A stretch of DNA of 64,000 bases, taken from NCBI RefSeq assembly GCF_048771995.1, contig NC_133024.1:89808501-89872500 (forward strand), in the 5' to 3' direction. The notes beneath the pieces are model-generated. The model saw only the letters and a program-made list of their open reading frames with translations, did not search any database and was not told where the DNA came from. Origin of the DNA: Taeniopygia guttata. Taxonomy: Eukaryota > Chordata > Aves > Passeriformes > Estrildidae. This document shows positions 51,570-63,947 of the stretch, piece by piece (position 1 is the first letter of the stretch; the number at the start of each line of letters is the position of its first letter). The translations under genes were made by a program, and so were the position numbers.

Positions 51570-52210
51570 AAATAGACACTTTGCAACTCTTCCTCTTTTC
51601 CTCTTTTTTACATCACAAAAAAGTGCTGGCTAAGTAAAGGAATTAAAAGTACATTCCTTTCCTGCCACATTTTACCCTAAACTAAGCCCTTATAACAAAT
51701 CTCATTCCATTTACCATAATTATCTTTCTTAAACCAAATTCCAGTTATTTCCTTACAGTATTTTCTCCCACACACTTCCTGAACATTTCCTGTCACAACT
51801 TCCTGTTACGTTCTGTTCCTGGTCTTAATCTTAATTTTCCATCTGTATATGTGCAACCACTTTTTTCAGAAATTAGAACCATACAGTTTAAAGTTATCTT
51901 TCACTTTCCAGTTCCTTTCATGCTACGCCTGACATTATTAAATATTTATACTCTCTACCTTTCTTTTTCTAAAATAAATTTCTACTACTACTCCTTTTTG
52001 TAGTCTTTGACTAGTCTTCTCTTGTTTTTTAATTATTTCCAACTTACACCTTTCTTCTCTTATTATGTTCCTCTGCAAAGCCCCTGATATAATCTGTTCT
52101 TTCTTTACTCTTCTCTCTACCTACTTCTTCACATTTCCTTTCCTCATCTCAACTGGGCCCCTCACCATTGCACTCTTTCATCTTTTTTTTTTCTCCTCTT
52201 TCACCTGAAC
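51570..52210. repeat. G-poor, pyrimidine-rich tract
   Basis: About 640 bp in which the plus strand is dominated by T and C with very few G. Short mixed CT runs such as 'ttcctcttttcctcttttttac' and 'tctttctttactcttctctctacc' recur. No unit repeats exactly. Confidence 0.6.
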
Positions 52211-52319
52211 ACTGTAACCAAGTGACAGTTCCAAATCAAGCACTTATTTAAAAAGCCTAGAGACTTTCTTTCATTATTGATTGCTGCCTTTACTAGAAAG
52301 CTCTCCCAAAACAAAGTCT

Positions 52320-52420
52320 ATATAGAATCATAGAATTGTTTAGAAAAAATCTTTAAGATCATAAAGTTCAACCAGAAATATAACAAAAAATAATTTCCCC
52401 AAGATCATTCCAAGGTTTAA
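52320..52420 (-). repeat. CR1 LINE 3' fragment (antisense), diverged
   Basis: It reads 'agaatcatagaattgtttagaaaaaatctttaagatcataaagttcaacc', the decayed reverse complement of the CR1 terminus. Confidence 0.65.
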
Positions 52421-53587
52421 ATTATCAAATTCCATTTCAGATTCATCACCAAGCAAAAGAAAGAAAAAAGTAACATCTTAAAAATGTATGTTTTGTCACA
52501 TTTTCACTCCCAGCATGACCTTATCTTATCTGAGGACTATTCCGCCAATAAGAACCAAAAGAAAACCGTCAGATTCTTCCCCTAACACCCCCCTCTACTC
52601 ACTCTTTGCAGATAAATCTTGGATCATACACTAGAGGATGCAAGGAGAAATTGGAATAACTGAAGTTCCTCTGCAGACTGAACTGCCATTCAACATCGAA
52701 GACAATTGGAATCAACTGCCTCATCCAGCACAAGAACCTTGTGTTTAGCATTAGCACTGCAGAGAACGGCCTCTTCACTGAGGAGCAAAACATTCAAGTA
52801 GCCTCCTCTCCCCCAGATTTTTCCCCAGTCCCCCAAAGTAATTTGTTTCATTCACTCATGTTACAAGGTGCGATACAGTATGAAAATCTTCAGTGCGTAT
52901 CAGCTGTTCTAGGTTCCTAACACAGATCCCCACACAGATTTGTCTATGCAGAGTCTCTTCAAGAAAAAAACCCACTATGTATCACACTTCACATTTACCA
53001 CAGGGTTTAAGTGCATCCAGGAGCCCCTGCCAGAGTCAGCACAGTCATTATTACTTTTCAGGGACTCCCTGGGCTTTGTGGAGTATCCAATCCTGACTGT
53101 GACAGTAGCCTGCAGTGACTGAGCCAGCTCAGTACACTCTTGCAGGCAAGAGCAGAGGATGTGATCGGTTTATAAAGGAAGTATATGGAAAGTAGATTAA
53201 AACCTGTTATGCGAACATAAGAATATATGACAGAAAGTTAGGACTAAGGAATATGGGATGGAAAGTTAGGACATTAGGCATGGGATTTTAAACAGAAGCT
53301 AGACTGGAGTACTAAGATTGATCTGTCATGCTGAGGAGCAACGTGGATGAAATAAGGAGGTGTGAAAGAAAAGACTATATCAGGTAAGTTATTGCCTTTT
53401 GCATCATAAGTTATCAAGAGCTCTAAGGGCAAATTACTAAATCAAAGCAAAAACTCTGGGCCCTCTGTAGCACAGATGCAGCATCCCAAAACAACTAATT
53501 CTAGGTCCTGTGATGAGAAGTGAAATGTTCTAAAATAATCCTAGAATTAGAAAAACCACAGAGCTTGTTAAAAATGCCCATGCGCGT

Positions 53588-54753
53588 TTTATTAATAAAA
53601 ACTAACAGTGCCAAGGTTAAACAAGTCAAACAATTATAGTCTCTTTATATTTCATAAAATATTACAGAAAAGTTTATTTGTGTTTCAATAGAAAGACTAC
53701 TGTCTTAGAATAGGCAGCTGACAGTATTTGTGCAGTTAATTGTTTGTGAATAAATTTAAAAAGACTACCACCTGCCCTGAAATTCCTTTTATAAAAATGA
53801 ACTATTAAAAATGATTGACAAATTTTGAGTTAAAAAACTTAAAACATTCTCTATATTTAATTTCAACTTTATAATAGATTACAGGAAGATGCTTATGAAA
53901 CAAATACAAACATTTGTTTCAGTACATGTCTTTATATGATAGACTTATAAGTATGTAAACAACTATATAATAAAAAGTTTCCAAAGACTGCCTGTAAGAA
54001 ATCAGGCAAATTTTACCATAAGCAATAAATCATTCCAAACCTTCAAGACATTTTATATAGCTGCACCAACTGGCAGTAAACATTTGCCAAAAACTTTGTA
54101 ATCCATATGTTCCAACATACAGTGAAAAGTATATAAACTTGATGGAATCATAATGTTAAGATATAATTTAAGGGAAAATAAGTTCACAACATTCCTGGAA
54201 TTTAACATGTAAAAAAGTAGGACGTATCTTTCTCGTTTGGTTCTTTGGACACTGCATGATTAACAAAAAACACTACTACATTAGCTCACTATCCCTCAAA
54301 AAGTGGCATAATCAAAATACACTCCAAATAAATTGCCATTCAGTGTATTCATTTTCCACAGAAGGATAGTATTTTATTTCTCAATGATGTGTCTACATTT
54401 TCTTTAGCAAACTTTGAATGAACATTTGGGGCAAAATTCTTTTTCCTTCAAGTAAAAAAGAAATCCCAAACAAAGAACAACCAACAAACCAAAAACCCCT
54501 AAAACAAGAGTAAATAAAGGCTCTGCATTAACACACTGGTATCAAAAACACACATCCACACCACATTTAAAAATATCCTACATAAAACAATCCTTGTTTG
54601 CTTATCAGAGGTGCAATTTCTAAACTCAGAACTGCTTACCAATATTATCCTTGGGGGATGGGGCAAAGTAATTTGAGACACTTCTCCCTAGAACAATTTA
54701 TTCCTGAAGCCTGCTGAATTTTAACAAAAAAAATAGTCTACAAGCAAAGGGCA
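53588..54753 (-). other. TFDP1: TFDP1 3'UTR (probable)
   Basis: About 1.17 kb downstream of the TFDP1 stop on the minus strand. It ends at an AATAAA signal (plus-strand TTTATT at 53588-53593). Further TTTATT motifs nearer the stop, for example near 54370 and 54698, could give shorter forms. Low GC and absence of repeats fit a UTR. Confidence 0.55.
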
Positions 54754-54901
54754 TCAGTCGTCATCATCATTTTCATTAAAATCATCGTCATCATCATCGT
54801 CATCCCCAACATAGGAAACTGGTGTTTCAACTCTGGAGCCACTATACTGAGATCCATTGGAACTTGTAGCCAACATCCCATCTCCACCATTGGAAAAGTC
54901 A
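54754..54901 (-). CDS. TFDP1: TFDP1 exon 12 with stop (acidic tail)
   Basis: 148 bases including TGA (54754-54756 on the plus strand). It encodes [20 protein letters not shown] through VSYVG, then eight Asp, FNEN and four Asp. The acceptor CAG is preceded by an 18-base T run on the sense strand. Confidence 0.97.
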
Positions 54902-57900
54902 CTGGAAAAAAAAAAAAAAAAAAGCCAGTTGGCATTGCTTCATGATTTCTCCCATATCTAGTCCATTCCTTGAATGAATCTGCCACTGCCACTTTATAAA
55001 GTGTCTTTAGTGTATGTCCAAGCTGTTTCCAAAAAGCTGCAACAGTCTCAAGTAATTTTGAAGTGGTTCTTATTAAGTTTCTTCCTTTAGTGTTTAATAT
55101 AAAAATCAAACTTTACCACAGGCACTTTATAAATATGCTTTTCAGGTTTCTTCTAAAGTACATTTAGTGTTAAGGCTACAAAGCTAGGCTCTTTAGTATT
55201 TTTGTGTAGCATTTTTGTGTAGCACTGAACACTCGCAAGTAATAATGTCTTTCAGAGTCACTAATCTTGATTCAAAGACCTGGAAAATTGAGGAATTACT
55301 AGCTTTTCCTTAACTCCTTGATATTACATAACACACTGTCATGTGTTGTATTTTTAATTTGAAACTGTTTTCTTCTCATTGTGCAGTATTTTGTTTAATA
55401 GAGTCAGAAAATTCCTGCCAATTAATTGCTACTTTGCCAATCTATTTAATTGTTGACTTTCTAAATAGTTTGGCAAACTATTAAACTTGGCCACAAACTC
55501 ATGACATTTTTTTTTAATCATAAAAAATATCTCCCTTTTAAGGACCAAAAGTATAAAAGTATCTCCCTTGAAAGACATTCATCATTTAAAAATTGCTTTC
55601 AAAAATATGTTTTCTAGTAATTTTTTAAATGCCAATCCAGCTAATGCACATACACAGTCATGCACTCTTGTTGCTGTATGGAGCCAATTTAATGGTCTAT
55701 CATCACACAGAATCAACCTGCCAGGGTACACCCTATAAGCTCACAGAAAAAACACCTCCAGTAAGACACTTTCAAGCATTTCAGCAGCAAGATAGTAAGA
55801 TATCTGTCTAGCTGTAGTCACATGACCTACAACAGATCTGCCATAATTATCTGCAAAAGCAGATTCAAAAGCAAAGAAAACAGAACAAATAGATTATTCT
55901 TGTGCTTTTGTAAACTTTGAAAGTACAAACCCAAAATCCGTTCTCCTATCTTTTTGATAAAAACAACTGGATTTCATAACCCGAGTATCCTGGTAAGTAA
56001 GGCAAAGAAACTGGGATGAAGGTATTGGTAGCAGCATCTTCAGACTTCCATAAACTTTCTTTAGAGATCTTGTTCAATAAATGTACAGCCTTTATCTGCC
56101 TTGGCAGCACAATTTGTATTGCCATGAGTGTTCGTTGCTATTGCCATGAATATTCATATACATCCTACAATTAAATATAATTTGTCACTTCCCTGTTCCA
56201 AACTCCTAAGAAATGGAAATGGTAGAAGTTCTTGTACTCTCACCAAGATAATGAACCCCAGTCAGCCTCTGGTTCTCTACTGGTCTCTGGCTAATAGTGG
56301 CCTATTCAAATTTCAAAGTCTTAAAAACACATGGTGCTCTTTTTCACTACCCTATGCTCATTACCACAGAAGGAAATGTACTGAAAACAGAGATTTTAGG
56401 GACTGTTCAGCATCTCTAAAGATATTTTGGCAGAATTCTCACTCAAGCTTCAGTTCCCTTGCACAAAACATGCAGAACTTAATTCAAGCATTTGTTACGA
56501 ATGTCAAGCGTTTCAATGATCATAGAATCAGTAAGGTTAGAAAAGACCTCAGAGATCACAGAATCCAACTGCTGAATATTTGACTCATTTTACAGCCTTG
56601 TGGAGCTCATAGAAGGACATATTTTTAATTAATACAGTAATAAGAAACTAGTGAGTAACAAAATTGAATACTAGTTATGGTTTATCATGGTACCAGCTTC
56701 TGTGATTGCTGTTTAAAACCCAACGATCAAAATATTTTTTGAAGTTAGACACTAGTGTTCAAGGAGTAATCTTTCTCAATACTCTATCTTTAGAAAAGTA
56801 TCTGTTTTCTTGTCACAAACTCTAAACTAGGAAAAACCCCAAACAAACAAACAAACAAGACATTCAAGAATAACACCCCTCTAGCACCTTTCCACTATAC
56901 AGCAAAGGATTTCCTTAATGACACTGCTGAGAATCACCATAGAAGTGATGTCTGAGAATAAACTTAAAACACATATCCACAGCACATTTAATCAAAACAG
57001 AACTTGTTTCATGAAGCATTTAATATCCAAATTTCTTTGATGACCATAGATTTTAAAAACTAATTGAAAATTTCATCTCACCTGGCTGAAAATCTTGTGC
57101 CGTTTGATGCAGAACCTGATGAAGATGTGACATATACACTGCTGATTGATCCCTGAGCCATTTCTGTAAAACAAACAACATACATTTCAGGAATCCTTCC
57201 AAACACATCCATCTAATTCCGTGGAAATGCTTAATCCTTTGAAGTCCAGAAAAGGAGTCTAGCAACCCAAACAACAAAACATATTTATGTATTACATCCA
57301 AAATAGTGTAATTTTTAAAAAGGCTACTGCAAGCAACAATAAAATTTCAAAATACATTTAAAAAACCCATTTGTTTTGAAGTGAGCCAGACAGATGATTT
57401 CAGTATTCATCATACGCTTGCACTTACTACCTTCTGCTTTTGCAAGTCAATCAAGCATAAATACTGTTCTCTTAAAAGAATTACACAGTACAGAGATCTA
57501 CTTGTGTGGCTTGATGCAAAATGTTTTGCAAAGAGCAACAGTCCACTCTTTATCAATCACTATTTGCTCTCTAAGATACGCTAAAAAAGCAGACAAATTT
57601 GAGAACTTGACAGAAATCTTTACCACAAACCAGTGGAAATTAAATGATAAATTTTCATGTTTTTTCTTAGAGTCCTATATTAAGGAGGAAAAAAATCAAC
57701 TCTTTTTTGGAGTAACTAACCTGTCACATATGGTTCCAGAGCTTTAGGAACCAAACTCCTTGCAATTTTTAGGTCCTCTGCTGAACAGCTTCCAGATTCT
57801 AGCCCACAAGCCATTCCCATTCGTTTTAGCACTTCTATATCATCGTGAATTTCAAAAGTATTGTCAAAATTAAATAGATATTCAAACCTGGAGAGGAAAA

Positions 57901-60900
57901 AATGTCTCAATTAACTTCAGTAACTTTAACTACCTTTCAATTTTCAGGAATTGTAGCATTTCAAAAACTTTACACACAGTGTTAAATGTGTTAGTGACAC
58001 ATTACATTAAGTAATCAAATTTTTCAAGATTTATGGATTTGCTTGTGACTGCTTATATTCAAGTTTTATTTAGCTAATGAAAAATACAGCATTTTGAACC
58101 AAAAGTGGAGAACAGCAGTCCTGAAAGTGAAATCCATTTTCAAGTCCACTGGCTCCATTTCATGGTGTTAAAAACAAAGGAAAACACTGCTTAGTTAAAC
58201 ATGATATAAAATGTCAAGAGAGCGATGCCTATTATCTCTAGATAGCAAGTTTTAAATAAGTTATCAAATGTGAATCAATTAATCTATTTAATAAAAGAGT
58301 ATATAAAACAGCTGTCTAAAATGCATGTTCTCAATATACAAAAGGCACAAGTAAATTAAGTTTGCATTTAATCTTTAGCAAATCTACATGAACATTTATA
58401 TGAACTCAGACCTCTACCAAAAGCCAAATGGAAAACTCTGTTAGCTTACTTGTCATTTGAAATACTGCAGTCGATCACTGTCTTCTTGCTGGTGTTCACA
58501 ATGATAAAAGGCAAATGGATGACAGAATTGGAAGGGGGAGGTCGGTTTGCCTGCTGCTCTGCGTGACGGTTTCGCTGGACGAGGTTCTTAAAGGCAATTT
58601 GCTAGAAAAAGCAACAGCGAAATCTAAGTGTGAATGAAGCTTTTGGGATCATGTTAACAAAATTCCTAAGGACTCCAGCAATGGTTGCAGCAAGTAAATG
58701 CAGAAAAGGACAGAATGTTTACCATATCTCTGCATGTTGATGCAAGAAGAGTCACAGATCATAGTATTAAAAAAGGCAAAGCAGTAAAACTTCACTGAGA
58801 AAAAAAAAAAAAGCATACTCTACTAACTACATCAGCACAGCAACTTGGACAGATCCCTGGCAAAATGGAGAGAGAACAATGTTTGGAAAAATAAATTTTC
58901 CCATAGCATCCTAACTCCTCTCCATTTACTCCTCTCCACTAGTTACTGCACTCCAAAAAAGACACCTGAATGTTAATACCAACATGAATTATATGCTAAA
59001 AAAGTGAATGTTTGGGATTTGAATATCTGGCATTAGGTTTCTCAATTACTCATTTAAGATTAGTGACTTTTAGCATCTTACCAAAATTGTTTTTGACAAT
59101 GGAATGTTCCTATTTCAAAAACTAGCAATTTGAATAATTAACAACCATAGAAACTCAAGCTATAAATCATACAGTAAGATACTGAACAAATAAAAATATT
59201 TTTCTGGTCACAAAATCAAATTAAATAAACAAGAATTAAAACCAAAATTCAAAGCCAACACAGAGACTGATAAAAATCAGGCAGCTGTCCCACAGGATTT
59301 CCAGCTCCCCTGGAATACATTAATGTGGACCAGCAGGTCAGTGACTTGGGAAATAGACTATTGCTTCCCCAAGTGTAGTAAGGGAAAACTGGGAAGAAGT
59401 TCAGCCACTGTTTCACAGTGGTCCAGCCACTTACATACAAGTGGCAGTGAATCTCCAGAGAGGCACAATGCAGAACACTATGACACACAACTTCTACAGT
59501 CACATAATTTTATCTATGGATGCTAACACAGCAGAAAATTCTAGATACCTGTATCTAGTTCAGTTCCTGAACTGAATTGGCAAATTCAGAGGGTATGGTA
59601 TGAAATACTTCTCCTATCAACATAAAGCCTGTTTAAACATACTTGAAACTCCAAACAATTTCATCATAACTGATAGAAGGTTGATGGCATCCCAAATATG
59701 ATTGGCCAAGAACATGGTCCCAGCTAAACTACCCTGTTAAATGAAGCTGCATACATCTTCTCCTGAAATTCATCTCTAGAATTAATTCCTAGAAGCTTCC
59801 CATCCTTCAGACTGGGATAAAACAAGAAGAATACAGATATAAGCCACCTTGCCCTATAGACAAGAGTACCTTGACTGTACCTGTAGAATGAGTTCTTGTA
59901 GCTGAGACTGTTTTTGCTTTATTCTTTCGATTCTTCTCTGTTTCTCCACCTTAAGACAGATAAAAAGGACTGGTCAGATTATTGGTTGCAAGTAGCATTT
60001 TATGCCAACATTTTCTCCCTTTAAAATCATTTCAATACCAGAACACTGGAGGTAGGAAATACAGCAATCAATCATTACGATTCTACATATAATTTAGAGA
60101 CTTAACTATCAAGACACATCAGTACTGCCTATGGAAACTAACAAAAAGCAGAATCAGAACCCTGGTAAATAAAATACAACAACCTGTGAAGAAGATAAAA
60201 ACATCTTTGCAAACAGAAGCTATGTCTCAAAGGGTTATTGGAGAAAATCCATCACAGATGGTTAAAGATATGAAGCTGCTATGGAGCCCAAGGTTAAGGC
60301 CTCACAGTACTTAATATGTACTAAATAATAACAAAAAATGTAAGAGACAAAAAGCTAGGAAATTCACAGATTTCTTAGTGGAAGAAGCTCCCCAGCAGAT
60401 TCCCATAAGGATTAAACTGACACACTGTCAGTTTTACTCTAACAACAGACAATCAGAACAAAGTGACAAGGTGACAAAATCTGCTGGCAATGCTGGGTTA
60501 CCTGGCATAGTAAAAAGAGAGTTTCTCATAAAGCAAACTCAAAGTGTCTTACAGCACTATGTGATTACAATACCTAAATTATTTCTGGTAAATATAGTGT
60601 GGTATGTGTGAAAAAACAATCTAATCCATGCATACTTTAAATATAAAATGACTTTCAGTAGAGATGTAAAATTGCAGTATCTGCAAAATCCATCAGCTCC
60701 CTATACTGTGACAGCCAAAAAATTGAATTATTAGACAAGAAACAGAGTACCAAACAGGAATTATCACCACATTACTCTATGAAGCAAAATGTTTACATCT
60801 TGAATTCTGTAGGTCTGATGTCTCTATTTCAAGACAAGCATACGAAAGCGCTGTCAGGATCATCAGTGATACAGAGAAGACTTTACGCAAGAGAATAATG

Positions 60901-63900
60901 AATAGATTAGGACTGTACTGAAAGGAGAACAAATGATGCGGGAGAACATGAGAGATCCCTATAAAGCGATGAACAGGATGGAGAAAGAGAATAAGGAATG
61001 ACTAGGTCATCATCACTTCCAATTAAAAAAATACATTCAGCAGATATCAACATATCAGTATGTTCAAAACCAAACAAAAGGTATTTCATAAGAAGCTTTT
61101 CATGCACCTGAAACTCACTGCCACAAAATTAATTTAAAAAATAAAATGAAAAATCAATTATCAGTATCAAACAAAAATTAGAATTATCCCTTTGTAGGTA
61201 AGGCTCCCAAACATTTTTGTTCCACTTTCCTTCTAACTTTGGCACCTTCTCACTGATTGTTTTTGTCCTGCTGAAGGAAATTTAGACTTATTAAGAATAA
61301 ATTCAACATCTCATTCCATTCTGATAAAGTGAATTTACTTCAGTAAACCTCAATAACTTTATTATTCTGCAAATCTTGGGATAGTAAAAAACCCTGTCAG
61401 GACTTAAGAATCTCTTTCAGTATAAAGCCTTTCACTTCCTCCCCAAGACATGCAATAAGACATACTCATTTAAGAGGATTGTCACAAAAAGGTAAGACCT
61501 GCAGCAATGGAGATGCCTATATGTACTGACCCACATGCAACATCTATAATCACAGAACTACTGTCTGTTTGGCATCTGGAGAAAACAAATCTTCCCTGAG
61601 AAAACAGGACTCCTGAGTACCACTGCTGCAATGTTGGAAATACACATAAATTTTTTACTACCTTCCACTCAGAATCAATTCACATGTACTTATAAAAGTT
61701 GTATTTTTGACATAGAAGAATTAAACAAAGACACATTTGAGCATTCTGGAAGTTGAAGTGTGTGTGTTCGGTACATAAAAAATAAAATAAACAGAGACCA
61801 AAGAGGACTTTGTTGCTATCGCAGAAGATTATGGGCACATATTGTATCAGAATATATTAAAGCTGTGAACACTTGCTCAAACACAAAGCCATTGTGAAGT
61901 TCCAAATGAATATACCTCCAAATTCTGACATTCCTGAGCCGAGTTAGTAGGTAGACCAATCCATTTGATTTCCTTTTTCTCCTTAGAGATAATGTTCATG
62001 GCCATAAGGACATTTAAGGCATCATAGACACGTCGTCTAATATTCTTCTGGTCATAAGCCTGCTGTAGACATAGTGCATTAATCAAAAATACACCTGTGT
62101 CAAAAATATTTGAAAATAAACACATTACAGCAAATGGGCAAACTCAGTTAATATCTGAACTGTTTCATTTAGCAGTAGGAAAAACAGAAGAATCTCAAGA
62201 GAAATTTCTCTTCCCCCATTCAGTTCACATGAAATTGACTTCCCATATACTTACTGATTCATTTGGTGAAATGTGATTATCAGTGGTAGTGAATTCTGCA
62301 ACCAACTCGTCTGCCACCTCATTGTATGAGGTGGTTCCTTTTCTTTGTACCTTCTCACAAACCTTCATAGAGAAATGACGTAAACCCTTGCCATTCTTCT
62401 CGCCTTTTTTGTTCCGCTTCCTAAATATACGTATAATATATATTTTAAGAAGATTTAAACTTTGGAATATTTGATGTGTATTTTTCAAATACAGGCACAC
62501 TGCTGTAAAAAACCCAAGCCTTCCCTTTTCTTCTGCTTCTTATCCCTTACCAACCTTCTCTCCTACATTTTTTTCTCTACATTTTACAATATTTATACAA
62601 AATTCTAGTACCTTGATGCTTAAACACAATATAAATTTATATTTTTGCCAACTTTTCTAGCTTCAGTAGAATCACAAAATCATAAAATAGTTTGGGTTGG
62701 AAGCAATCTTTAAAGGTCATCTAGTCCAACCCCCCTGCACTGAGCCAGGGTATCGTCAACTCAGTGAAGTTGCCCATAGCTCTATCCAACCTGGCCTGAA
62801 ATTTTCCCAGTAGCAGAAAAAAAAATTAACCAGAGGGATATTACTTAAAGAAGCCAATAAAGAAAACCTTCCAAACTTCAAGATAAGAAGAGATAAGGGG
62901 ATACATACTAAAACATGAAAACTGAATCAAAAAAGAGAACTTTTTTGTCCTTTTTTAAAATTTTTATTTTTAAGTAGCACATGGATCGAGCATTTTCCAT
63001 GCAATGTGATACTGATACTGACTGAACAAAGTCTGGTATTGGTTGAACTCACTAAACATTACACTATTACTATAACACAATTTGAAGTTATACAGTATAT
63101 GAAATTGCTATTAGAACTTCAGAGTTACAAGATACAAGCAGTATAATGAAGTTTTCTGCTTTGCAAAGTTTTTATATAAAAATTTCCTTGTAACTAGAGG
63201 AAAAATACAAGTATCAACAAAATTAGTTTCAGCAAGGGGATGTCTCAATTCTTACATCTCATTTCACTGTACAATTCCAAAGTAGAAATCTATTTATGTG
63301 TAACAGGCTACCGATAATAAATTTAGCAACTACATTTAACAAGATGTTCTTAAAAACATGCTTGCATGAAAAAAAAACACACCGAAAGAATGCATTCCTT
63401 TTATTTAATACTTTTTCTCTAGAAGGACTACATTCTTATTTCAAATGACACTCTGGGATACCCTTGTTCAATTAGAAATACACAGTATTTTCTGAAAATA
63501 CACCAGCATAAGAGAAATCATGAATCAAATCAGACAAATTCCTGTGTCCTTTTAGGACCTAAATTGTCTAAATGTTAGTAATGTCAGAATATCTATCAGA
63601 GCTTACAGAAAATATTCTGCATTCTTTTACAAGAAAAGAAGAGGTACTCATTGCTGTGTGCCTACTCCCTATTTTAGAGCAACAGACTTCAGTGGTGAAG
63701 TGCTCTTGATGAAAAGGAAAAGACTTTTTGCACACTGCTAGTCTGAGGAGTACGTACACTATCACAACACTTAAAACAAATGTTCCAACATTTTATTAAT
63801 CCTTTCTAGCTTTCATTTTGCTCACCCAGCAGACCAAGGTGAAGAATCTCCAGTCTGGTTCTGTGATGCAAAATGTGTGTTAGGCGTATGTGGACTTCCT

Positions 63901-63947
63901 ACCAGGATAGTATTTTGCGCTGAAGGTCTCTGAGGTGTACCGATAAC
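54754..63947 (-). CDS. TFDP1: TFDP1 (DP1), E2F dimerization partner, C-terminal eight coding exons
   Basis: DP1 pairs with E2F1-6 to bind TTTSSCGC sites and control G1/S genes in the nucleus; RB-family proteins act through the dimer. Eight exons encode the last 349 residues, running from VIGTPQRP to the stop, where human DP1 has a total of 410. In order: a Ser/Thr/Pro-rich linker ending SSPWSAG (exon 5); the winged-helix DNA-binding domain with [18 protein letters not shown] and the [17 protein letters not shown] recognition helix (exons 6-7); the DEF-box / coiled-coil dimerization segment [20 protein letters not shown] (exons 8-9); the DP marked-box region with [20 protein letters not shown] (exons 9-10); a Ser/Gly linker; and an acidic tail with eight consecutive Asp (exon 12). 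Identity to human is near-complete in the folded parts. The first coding exons are off the right edge. It lies tail to tail with ATP4B. Confidence 0.98.
54906..54923. repeat. A18 homopolymer (T18 polypyrimidine tract of TFDP1 exon 12 acceptor)
   Basis: Eighteen A on the plus strand begin 3-4 bases from the exon 12 acceptor AG. They form its polypyrimidine tract in the sense direction. Confidence 0.92.
56519..56575 (-). repeat. CR1 LINE 3' tail fragment (antisense to plus strand)
   Basis: It reads 'atcatagaatcagtaaggttagaaaagacctcagagatcacagaatccaac', a short CR1 terminus in TFDP1 intron 11. Confidence 0.75.
56841..56860. repeat. (CAAA)n microsatellite
   Basis: About four to five CAAA units in TFDP1 intron 11. 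Confidence 0.75.
57082..57163 (-). CDS. TFDP1: TFDP1 exon 11
   Basis: 82 bases, acceptor TTTTACAG, donor GTGAGA. It encodes [20 protein letters not shown] then NGTRFSA, a low-complexity Ser/Gly linker more diverged from human than the rest. Confidence 0.93.
57721..57887 (-). CDS. TFDP1: TFDP1 exon 10 (marked-box region)
   Basis: 167 bases, acceptor CTCTCCAG, donor GTTAGT. It encodes [20 protein letters not shown] through KALEPYVT plus one base. Confidence 0.97.
58450..58601 (-). CDS. TFDP1: TFDP1 exon 9
   Basis: 152 bases, acceptor TTCTAG, donor GTAAGC. It encodes [20 protein letters not shown] through CSISND plus two bases of Lys. Confidence 0.96.
59881..59949 (-). CDS. TFDP1: TFDP1 exon 8 (dimerization helix)
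   Basis: 69 bases, acceptor CTTAAG, donor GTACAG. It encodes [20 protein letters not shown] plus ILQ, the start of the coiled-coil that pairs with E2F. Confidence 0.95.
61916..62059 (-). CDS. TFDP1: TFDP1 exon 7 (recognition helix)
   Basis: 144 bases, 48 codons in phase 0, [20 protein letters not shown] through ECQNLE; donor GTATAT. The acceptor is a tandem CAGCAG, so an alternative start three bases upstream would add one Gln before AYDQ. Confidence 0.96.
62255..62420 (-). CDS. TFDP1: TFDP1 exon 6 (DNA-binding domain, first half)
   Basis: 166 bases, acceptor ATATTTAG, donor GTAAGT. It completes a Gly codon, then encodes [20 protein letters not shown] through HISPNES. Confidence 0.97.
62669..62810 (-). 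repeat. CR1 LINE 3' end (minus strand), relatively young
   Basis: It reads 'agaatcacaaaatcataaaatagtttgggttggaagcaatctttaaaggtcatctagtccaacccccctgca ... tccaacctggcctgaa', close to the avian CR1 3' consensus. It lies in TFDP1 intron 5 in the same orientation as the gene. Confidence 0.9.
63826..63947 (-). CDS. TFDP1: TFDP1 exon 5 (linker)
   Basis: 122 bases, acceptor CCTGTAG-like (CTGTAG), donor GTGAGC. It encodes [20 protein letters not shown] through SSPWSAG in the Ser/Pro-rich N-terminal region. Exon numbers assume the human 12-exon layout. Confidence 0.95.

Larger units (their letters stand above)
44991..53587. other. Intergenic between convergent ATP4B and TFDP1
   Basis: About 8.6 kb with no gene recognised. 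It holds CR1 copies at 50231-50675 and 52320-52420, an AT-rich patch at about 46900-46980 and a G-poor pyrimidine-rich block at about 51570-52210. The 142-codon frame at 49824-50252 partly overlaps the CR1 and is not supported. Confidence 0.6.
54924..63825. other. TFDP1 introns: non-coding content
   Basis: Intronic DNA is AT-rich, with CR1 fragments at 56519-56575 (intron 11) and 62669-62810 (intron 5) and a (CAAA)5-like repeat at about 56841-56860. Open frames such as 56128-56583 carry no recognisable motif, and part of that one reads through a CR1. No nested gene is seen. Confidence 0.65.

Noticed and set aside
56128-56583. 151-codon plus-strand frame inside TFDP1 intron 11
   Set aside because: Antisense to TFDP1, it finishes in a CR1 tail and has no recognisable domain.
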